Positions 58,273 to 64,000 of a stretch of DNA of 64,000 nucleotides are shown one piece after another. Within the stretch, counting starts at the first letter, position 1. The number at the start of each line of letters is the position of its first letter. This DNA is from Yersinia massiliensis (GTDB lineage Bacteria > Pseudomonadota > Gammaproteobacteria > Enterobacterales > Enterobacteriaceae), in contig NZ_CP028487.1 of assembly GCF_003048255.1 (NCBI RefSeq), forward strand, positions 1,612,001 to 1,676,000, written 5' to 3'. The translations under genes and the position numbers were made by a program. Under the pieces are notes generated by a model that was not told the DNA's origin, made no database searches, and saw only the letters and a list, made by a program, of their open reading frames with translations.

Positions 58273-59433
58273 ATGGCTTTAAGAATTGCACTAAGTGGCT
58301 TTCTGGCCTTAGTGGTCGCCATGGGCATTGGACGCTTTGCTTTTACGCCGCAAGTGCCATTGATGATTGCAGAACATCAATTCACATTGACGGGTGCGGG
58401 GTTGGTTGCCGCCTTTAATTATCTGGGCTACTTATTTGGTGCCTTTGACGCCATGCGTGCCAGCCGTCATGTGGAACGGCGCTTATGGCTGGGGCTCTGG
58501 GGAGCAGTGGCGCTCACACTGCTCTCGGCAGTCGTTGAAGGCGCGTGGTGGCATGGCATTGTTCGCTTTGCGATTGGTTGGGCCAGTGGTTGGTCAATGG
58601 TGCTGATCGCGGCATGGACCAATGAACGCTTGGCGCATTATGGTCGCCCAGCGCTCAGCGCTGCGGTCTTTGCTGGACCAGGGGCCGGTATCTTCATCAG
58701 CGGTATGCTAGCCGTGCTGATTCATAGCTATGGGTTATCTGCAGCGCAAGCGTGGACAGTGTATGGCACATTGGCGCTGATTATTATTGCCGCGATAAGT
58801 ATCAATCTGCCACGTGGCGGTGAATTACATCGCCCACACATTGCAGCAGTGCCATTGACCTTAACACCGGCGCTAAAACGCTTGGTGTGGAGTTACAGTT
58901 TGGCTGGGTTTGGCTATATTCTACCGGCGACTTTTCTATCACAGATGGCGACTGCTCGTTTCCCTGATAGTCTGTTTGCTCAATTTGTTTGGCCGGTATT
59001 CGGTGGGGCGGCGGTTATCGGCATCACCATTGGCATTTTGACTCGTCATTGCCTAACCTCACAGACACGCCTAGCGTTGACGTTATGGATTCAGGCACTT
59101 GGCGTGCTCTGTGCTGAGTTAGTCCCTGGTGTTAGCGGGCTGGCTCTGGGGGCATTATTGACCGGCGGTGGGTTCCTCAGTGTGGTGCAGCTTTCATTGC
59201 AGCATGGCCGTGAACTCGCGCCCGATCATACGCGCTATATGGCGGGACTCCTTACCACGGGTTATGCCATCGGGCAGTTAGTTGGCCCGATATTATCGGC
59301 GATTTCGACGACGCTCACCCATCGGTTGGAACCCGCACTTTATGTGGCGGTTGTCGCGCTGATCGTTGCAGGCGCGCTGGTGATTAAAACGCCAGCCCGC
59401 GCTCGAGAAGGGGTGGTGGAGCAATCAGTTTAA
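58273..59433 (+). CDS. YbfB/YjiJ-family MFS transporter
   Basis: A 386-residue transporter with 12 predicted membrane segments. 'MALRIALSGFLALVVAMGIGRFAFTPQVPLMI' (cited for 'GIGRFAFTP') and 'GYLFGAFDAMRA' are typical of the YbfB/YjiJ group. Substrate unknown. The divergent LysR gene is its likely regulator. GGTGAG precedes the ATG. Confidence 0.85.
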   Translation: MALRIALSGFLALVVAMGIGRFAFTPQVPLMIAEHQFTLTGAGLVAAFNYLGYLFGAFDAMRASRHVERRLWLGLWGAVALTLLSAVVEGAWWHGIVRFAIGWASGWSMVLIAAWTNERLAHYGRPALSAAVFAGPGAGIFISGMLAVLIHSYGLSAAQAWTVYGTLALIIIAAISINLPRGGELHRPHIAAVPLTLTPALKRLVWSYSLAGFGYILPATFLSQMATARFPDSLFAQFVWPVFGGAAVIGITIGILTRHCLTSQTRLALTLWIQALGVLCAELVPGVSGLALGALLTGGGFLSVVQLSLQHGRELAPDHTRYMAGLLTTGYAIGQLVGPILSAISTTLTHRLEPALYVAVVALIVAGALVIKTPARAREGVVEQSV

Positions 59434-59598
59434 AGGCGTGAGCTGAAGCTCTATATCCATCATGATAGAAAGAACAATTGGATATGAATAACAATCACTG
59501 GATAATCATTTTGCTCTCAACTACAGTGGGGAGCAAAATCCGGGTGTGATCTGCATCATGTTTATTTCACCCGGACGCGTAGCCTGTTGGAGAAAAGA

Positions 59599-60261
59599 AT
59601 GTCATCGCTAAGTAAAGAAGCTGAGCTCGTTCATGAAGCGCTGCTGGCTCGTGGCCTCGAAACCCCGTTGCGTAAGCAAGAGTTAGATGCCAAAACGCGC
59701 AAGACCCAGATTGAAGCGCATATGACGCAAGTCATGCAGTTATTGAATCTTGATTTAACGGACGATAGTTTGGCGGATACGCCAAGACGTATTGCCAAGA
59801 TGTATGTTGATGAGATTTTCTCCGGACTGGATTACGAAAATTTCCCTAAAATTACCTTGATTGAAAATAAAATGAAGGTCGATGAAATGGTCACGGTACG
59901 GGATATCACCCTGACCAGCACCTGCGAGCACCATTTTGTGACGATCGATGGTAAAGCCACTGTGGCGTATATTCCTAAAGATAGCGTGATTGGGTTGTCC
60001 AAAATCAACCGTATCGTGCAGTTCTTTGCTCAGCGCCCGCAAGTGCAAGAGCGCTTAACCCAGCAAATATTGTTGGCGTTACAGACGCTACTGGGTACCA
60101 ATAATGTCGCGGTTTCGATTGATGCAGTGCATTATTGCGTCAAAGCACGCGGTATCCGTGATGCAACCAGTGCGACCACCACCACATCATTGGGTGGGTT
60201 ATTCAAATCCAGCCAGAATACCCGTCAGGAATTCCTGCGCGCGGTACGTCACCACGGCTAA
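59599..60261 (+). CDS. folE: GTP cyclohydrolase I
   Basis: The first enzyme of tetrahydrofolate (and queuosine-precursor) synthesis, converting GTP to dihydroneopterin triphosphate. It has 220 residues, against 222 in E. coli. Zinc and active-site residues are in '[13 protein letters not shown]' and 'HYCVKARGI'. I chose the ATG 59599 ('MSSLSKEAE'), like E. coli; a TTG four codons upstream is possible. It heads a conserved folE-yeiB pair. Confidence 0.96.
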   Translation: MSSLSKEAELVHEALLARGLETPLRKQELDAKTRKTQIEAHMTQVMQLLNLDLTDDSLADTPRRIAKMYVDEIFSGLDYENFPKITLIENKMKVDEMVTVRDITLTSTCEHHFVTIDGKATVAYIPKDSVIGLSKINRIVQFFAQRPQVQERLTQQILLALQTLLGTNNVAVSIDAVHYCVKARGIRDATSATTTTSLGGLFKSSQNTRQEFLRAVRHHG

Positions 60262-60315
60262 ATAGCCTTTTGCCAGAGAGGGCACCAATGGGTGCCCGTA
60301 CACAGGATGTCGGGT

Positions 60316-61482
60316 ATGCGTCAACGCATCGCAACGTTAGACAGTGCGCGAGGGCTGGCCATTCTTGGCATTCTGCTGCTCAATATCAGCGCATTTGGCC
60401 TGCCAAAGGCTGCCTACCTAAACCCCGCCTATATGGGGCTTCCCTCGCTGTCTGATAGCTGGACTTGGGCCATACTCGATATCGTGGCGCAAGCGAAGTT
60501 TCTCTTTATCTTTGCCATCCTGTTTGGTGGGGGCCTTGAACTGCTGCTTAAGCGGGGCAAAAGCTGGATACGGGCACGTTTATCTCTCTTGCTTTTGCTT
60601 GGATTGATTCATGGCATCTTTTTCTGGGATGGGGACATTCTATTTGCTTATGGTTTGATTGGTCTGGTGTGTTGGCGAATGATCCGTGATGCCAAAGATG
60701 CCGCCAGTTTAATGCGCACTGGTGTGGTGCTGTATCTGATTGGGGTCGCTGTGTTGTTGCTACTGGGGTTTATTACCCAGGGTGAACCGGGCCGTTTTTG
60801 GCTGCCGGGTTTGGCTGACCTGCAATATGAACAATTCTGGAAGTTACAAGGTGGCATGGAAGCATGGAAAAACCGGCTGGATCTGTTTTCATCCAATTTG
60901 ATTGCGATCGGTGCACAGTACGGGTGGGAACTGGCAGGCTCCATGCTCTTTGGTGCGGGTTTAATGCGTTGTGGCTGGTTGCGCGGCGAGTTTAGTTTGC
61001 GCCATTACCGGTTGATAGCGGCCTGTTTGATACCGCTTTCATTGGTGATCCAAATTCCAGGCGTGGCGCTGCAATGGGCTGTGGGCTGGGATTACCGCTG
61101 GACGGGCTTTTTACTGCAAGTTCCCCGCGAGTTAGGTGCACCGTTACAGGCAGTGGGGTATCTGGCGCTACTCTATGGCTATTGGCCTACGTTATCCGGC
61201 TGGCGTGTGAGCTATTGGCTGGCAAAAGTGGGCAGAATGGCGCTCAGTAATTACTTGCTACAAACATTGCTGTGCACATTAATCTTCTATCACTTTGGTC
61301 TCTATCAACAGCTGGACCGCTTACAATTGCTCGCGGTGGTGCCTTTTATCTGGCTCTGTAACATCCTTTTCTCGCTGTTTTGGCTACGTTATTTTGCTCA
61401 AGGTCCCGTAGAATGGCTCTGGCGTAAATTAACGGCATATGCCTGCGGCCAATCGTTACAACCTCGCAACACCAAGCCCTGA
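60316..61482 (+). CDS. yeiB: DUF418 membrane protein YeiB
   Basis: An inner-membrane protein of 388 residues (E. coli 385) with about 10 hydrophobic segments; function unknown. 'LDSARGLAILGILLLNISAFG' (cited for 'GILLLNISAFGLPKAAYL') and 'GRMALSNYLLQTLLCT' are the family hallmarks. I chose ATG 60316, with AGGA at 60304-60307; a GTG at 60292 would add eight residues. It follows folE by about 55 bases, as in E. coli. Confidence 0.9.
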   Translation: MRQRIATLDSARGLAILGILLLNISAFGLPKAAYLNPAYMGLPSLSDSWTWAILDIVAQAKFLFIFAILFGGGLELLLKRGKSWIRARLSLLLLLGLIHGIFFWDGDILFAYGLIGLVCWRMIRDAKDAASLMRTGVVLYLIGVAVLLLLGFITQGEPGRFWLPGLADLQYEQFWKLQGGMEAWKNRLDLFSSNLIAIGAQYGWELAGSMLFGAGLMRCGWLRGEFSLRHYRLIAACLIPLSLVIQIPGVALQWAVGWDYRWTGFLLQVPRELGAPLQAVGYLALLYGYWPTLSGWRVSYWLAKVGRMALSNYLLQTLLCTLIFYHFGLYQQLDRLQLLAVVPFIWLCNILFSLFWLRYFAQGPVEWLWRKLTAYACGQSLQPRNTKP

Positions 61483-61525
61483 ATCTGTGCAATAGAGAAA
61501 AATGTTTGAGCGGGTTGCAAATTTG

Positions 61526-61563
61526 TATGTAAACGTTTTCTTTCTTGTGACGTATTTCACGTG
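61526..61563 (+). promoter_or_regulatory. GalS operator and CRP site of galS
   Basis: A gal-type operator, GTAAACGTTTTC (within 61526-61541), is followed by a CRP site, TGTGA-CGTATT-TCACG (61546-61561). A TAGGAT at 61583-61588 fits as the -10 element, which puts the CRP centre at about -41.5. This predicts CRP activation and GalS/GalR autoregulation. Confidence 0.7.
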
Positions 61564-61666
61564 GCAAACTCAACAAACTGGGTAGGATAGGCCACCTGCC
61601 ATGCCCAGTTAATTCCAATGTGCGCATGGTGACTTATTGATGAAGTAATATTCACAGGATAAGGCC

Positions 61667-62704
61667 ATGACCGCTCTGCATTCATCTGGTCACAATATTA
61701 CGATCCGCGATGTGGCCTCACGAGCTGGCGTTTCGCTGGCGACCGTCTCTCGCGTCCTTAACAACAGCGCTGCCATCCGGCCGGAAACCCGTGCTGCGGT
61801 CCTTAAAGCGGTATCAGAGCTGGGCTACCGTCCTAATGCCAATGCCCAAGCACTGGCGACCCAAAGCAGTGACACTGTGGGTGTGGTGGTGATGGATGTC
61901 TCTGATCCCTTCTTTGGTGCCTTAGTGAAAGCGGTAGACACTGTGGCGCAACGGCATAAAAAATACGTCCTAATTGGCAATAGTTATCATCAGGCAGACA
62001 AAGAACGCCATGCCATTGAGGTGCTCTTACGCCAGCGCTGTAATTCATTGGTTGTACACGCTAAAGCATTGAGTGACCGAGAGTTAATTGGATTTTTAGA
62101 GCAAGTTCCCGGCATGGTGCTCATTAATCGAATTATTCCTGGCTTTGAGCATCGCTGCGTAGGATTAGACAATGTTAGCGGTGCGCAAATGGCGTGTCGC
62201 TTATTGCTCAAGCAAGGTCATCAGCGCATTGGTTTTCTCGGATCAAATCACCCTATTGATGATGTGATGCAGCGCCAGACCGGTTACCTCAATGCACTTG
62301 AGGCCGCCGGTATCACTGCTCTCGACAGTTGGCGAGCATTTGGCACCCCAGACTTGGCAGGGGGAGAGCGCGCCATGATTGACTTGCTGGGGCGTAATTT
62401 ACAGCTCAGTGCGGTGTTCGCCTACAATGATTCAATGGCGGCGGGTGCATTAGCGGCTTTGAAAGAGAACGGTATCAGTGTACCTGAGCAGTTCTCGGTC
62501 GTGGGCTTCGATGATATTCCCATTGCCCGCTACACCAGCCCTAAATTGAGCACTATCCGCTATCCGATTGTTTCTATGGCAACTTTAGCCACCGAGTTAG
62601 CACTTGATGGGGCTTTGCGTGCACCCGATCCTCAAGCAACTTACTGCTTTAAGCCAACCTTGGTTCCGCGGCACTCTGTCGCAATTTGTGGGGTTGCTCA
62701 CTAG
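61667..62704 (+). CDS. galS: Transcriptional regulator GalS (mgl repressor)
   Basis: A LacI-family repressor of 345 residues. The helix-turn-helix is '[23 protein letters not shown]' (cited for '[18 protein letters not shown]', about 11-33), with hinge '[13 protein letters not shown]'. The effector domain closely follows E. coli GalS ('[20 protein letters not shown]', cited for '[11 protein letters not shown]'). It represses the mgl genes in the absence of galactose. mglB follows on the same strand. Confidence 0.94.
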   Translation: MTALHSSGHNITIRDVASRAGVSLATVSRVLNNSAAIRPETRAAVLKAVSELGYRPNANAQALATQSSDTVGVVVMDVSDPFFGALVKAVDTVAQRHKKYVLIGNSYHQADKERHAIEVLLRQRCNSLVVHAKALSDRELIGFLEQVPGMVLINRIIPGFEHRCVGLDNVSGAQMACRLLLKQGHQRIGFLGSNHPIDDVMQRQTGYLNALEAAGITALDSWRAFGTPDLAGGERAMIDLLGRNLQLSAVFAYNDSMAAGALAALKENGISVPEQFSVVGFDDIPIARYTSPKLSTIRYPIVSMATLATELALDGALRAPDPQATYCFKPTLVPRHSVAICGVAH

Positions 62705-62720
62705 TTACGAATTTATTCTT

Positions 62721-62781
62721 GTGTAACCGTTTTCAATCTGTGAGAAAATTCACAGATTCTTAACAACGAGCCGTCTATGCT
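62721..62781 (+). promoter_or_regulatory. mglBAC promoter with GalS operator and CRP site
   Basis: A gal-type operator, GTGTAACCGTTTTCAA (62721-62736), lies next to a perfect CRP site, TGTGA-GAAAAT-TCACA (62739-62754), and TATGCT (62776-62781) fits as -10. The CRP centre then falls at about -41.5, a class II arrangement as in E. coli mgl. The remaining bases to 63053 are leader sequence with no gene seen. Confidence 0.8.
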
Positions 62782-63053
62782 CTAGCTGTTTTCTACCTGA
62801 ATGTATCAATATGTCATCGGCTACCGGATAAAAAACACGCGGTAGCAGGTTTTTAAAATAGCGATTTATCAACGAGTGTTCCGCAAACAATACGTTGGTA
62901 AATGACATGGTTTATGACGACTCAGGCGGCCCTTTCGGAGTGGAGTGCGGTCAAGGACGATAAATTTAAGTGTCAGCCGCTTTACGATGGTTTTTTCTCG
63001 TTAGGCGATGGTGTTATCACCCTGTACTACCCTACATAAACCCGGAGATACAA

Positions 63054-64000
63054 ATGAATAAGAAGGTTTTCACATTAGCGGCTCTGGCTGCCAGCATGAT
63101 GTTTGGCGCAGCTGCTCAAGCTGATACCCGTATTGGTGTCACCATCTATAAGTATGATGACAACTTTATGTCCGTGGTCCGTAAAGCTATCGAGAAAGAT
63201 GCCAAAGCATCTCCTGACGTTACCTTACTGATGAATGACTCCCAGAACGACCAGTCCAAGCAAAACGATCAAATTGACGTGTTGCTGGCAAAGGGTGTCA
63301 AAGCGTTGGCGATTAACTTGGTTGACCCAGCAGCAGCACCGGTGGTTATCGATAAAGCTCGCGCCAATGATGTGCCGGTTGTGTTCTATAACAAAGAACC
63401 TTCACGTAAAGCCTTGGACAGCTATGACAAAGCTTACTATGTCGGGACTGACTCTAAAGAGTCTGGTGTGATTCAAGGTGAGCTGATAGCGAAACACTGG
63501 CAAGCGAATCCAGCCTGGGATCTGAATAAAGACGGCAAAATTCAATTTGTGTTGCTCAAAGGCGAGCCGGGTCATCCAGATGCGGAAGCACGTACCACTT
63601 ACGTGATTAAGACACTGAACGAAAAAGGCATTCCAACGCAACAATTGCAGTTAGATACCGCAATGTGGGATACCGCACAGGCTAAAGATAAGATGGATGC
63701 GTGGTTATCTGGCCCTAACGCCAACAAGATCGAAGTGGTTATTGCCAACAACGATGCGATGGCGATGGGTGCAGTAGAAGCGCTGAAAGCACACAACAAA
63801 ACCAGCATTCCTGTGTTCGGTGTTGATGCCTTGCCAGAAGCGTTAGCGATGGTGAAATCAGGTCAAATGGCCGGTACGGTGCTGAACGATGCGAACAATC
63901 AGGCGAAAGCGACGTTCGATCTGGCGAAAAACTTGGCTGACGGTAAACCTGCGGCTGAAGGGACAACCTGGAAAATCGACAACAAAATCGTACGTATTCC
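63054..64000 (+). CDS. mglB: Galactose/methyl-galactoside-binding protein MglB (3' truncated)
   Basis: A periplasmic galactose/glucose-binding protein and chemotaxis ligand carrier. It starts at 63054 with CCGGAG upstream, and about 315 residues are present before the window ends; roughly 15 are missing compared with E. coli. A signal peptide covers about 1-23 ('...GAAAQA'). The mature start '[21 protein letters not shown]' (cited as '[11 protein letters not shown]'), the calcium-site loop '[10 protein letters not shown]' and '[15 protein letters not shown]' match MglB. Expected first gene of mglBAC. Confidence 0.96.
   Translation, partial: MNKKVFTLAALAASMMFGAAAQADTRIGVTIYKYDDNFMSVVRKAIEKDAKASPDVTLLMNDSQNDQSKQNDQIDVLLAKGVKALAINLVDPAAAPVVIDKARANDVPVVFYNKEPSRKALDSYDKAYYVGTDSKESGVIQGELIAKHWQANPAWDLNKDGKIQFVLLKGEPGHPDAEARTTYVIKTLNEKGIPTQQLQLDTAMWDTAQAKDKMDAWLSGPNANKIEVVIANNDAMAMGAVEALKAHNKTSIPVFGVDALPEALAMVKSGQMAGTVLNDANNQAKATFDLAKNLADGKPAAEGTTWKIDNKIVRI

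Overview
The window looks like a chromosomal segment of a Yersinia species. Three things point there: moderate G+C, proteins close to the Escherichia coli versions throughout, and enterobacterial synteny blocks (dinG-ybiB; rlmF, glnHPQ, dps, rhtA, ompX, ybiT and moeAB; folE-yeiB-galS-mglB) separated by genes typical of Yersinia. I cannot fix the species from sequence alone. Both ends cut genes: a phosphonate-binding protein at the left edge and mglB at the right edge. No tRNA, rRNA, IS element, prophage or CRISPR array was seen.

Layout. 1-2.7 kb: phosphonate ABC transporter (phnD, two phnE). 2.9-3.4 kb: yehS. 3.8-9.5 kb: urea ABC transporter urtABCDE, preceded by a sigma54 promoter and paired NtrC sites. 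9.5-13 kb: sseA, then a Gfo/Idh/MocA oxidoreductase next to a MocD-like desaturase. 13.3-18.2 kb: OsmF-type quaternary-amine ABC transporter (yehZYXW) with an appended PhnD-like protein that has no signal peptide. 18.4-22.2 kb: arginine-dependent acid resistance (adiC, adiA). 22.3-29.7 kb: small membrane protein, yedA, porin, dinG, aqpZ, ybiB. 29.9-34 kb: M3 oligopeptidase interrupted by a stop codon, DUF1471 protein, flavin reductase-like protein, rlmF. 34.4-39.2 kb: soluble two-PAS chemoreceptor, glnHPQ with its own sigma54/NtrC region, ybiI, dps. 39.6-43.9 kb: tam, a fasciclin/ECF sigma/RskA module, acetyltransferase, rhtA. 44.3-50.4 kb: ompX, an alpha/beta-hydrolase lacking its serine, CDF transporter, M24-fold protein, ybiT. 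50.5-59.4 kb: moeBA, DUF924 protein, kgtP, formaldehyde detoxification (frmA-fghA), LysR regulator with a divergent MFS transporter. 59.6-64 kb: folE, yeiB, galS, mglB.

Two nitrogen-scavenging systems (urea, glutamine) carry matching sigma54/NtrC control. Osmotic, acid, oxidative and formaldehyde stress functions are also well represented. All three binding-protein genes that precede permeases here (phnD, urtA, yehZ) are followed by a hairpin before the permease gene.

The most unusual structural signal is a recurring one: short tandem repeats built from the last codons of a gene, stop codon included, at adiA, frmA, moeB and (degenerate) ybiB. The most interesting gene module is fasciclin / SigK-like sigma / RskA-like anti-sigma, which resembles the SigK regulon of mycobacteria.
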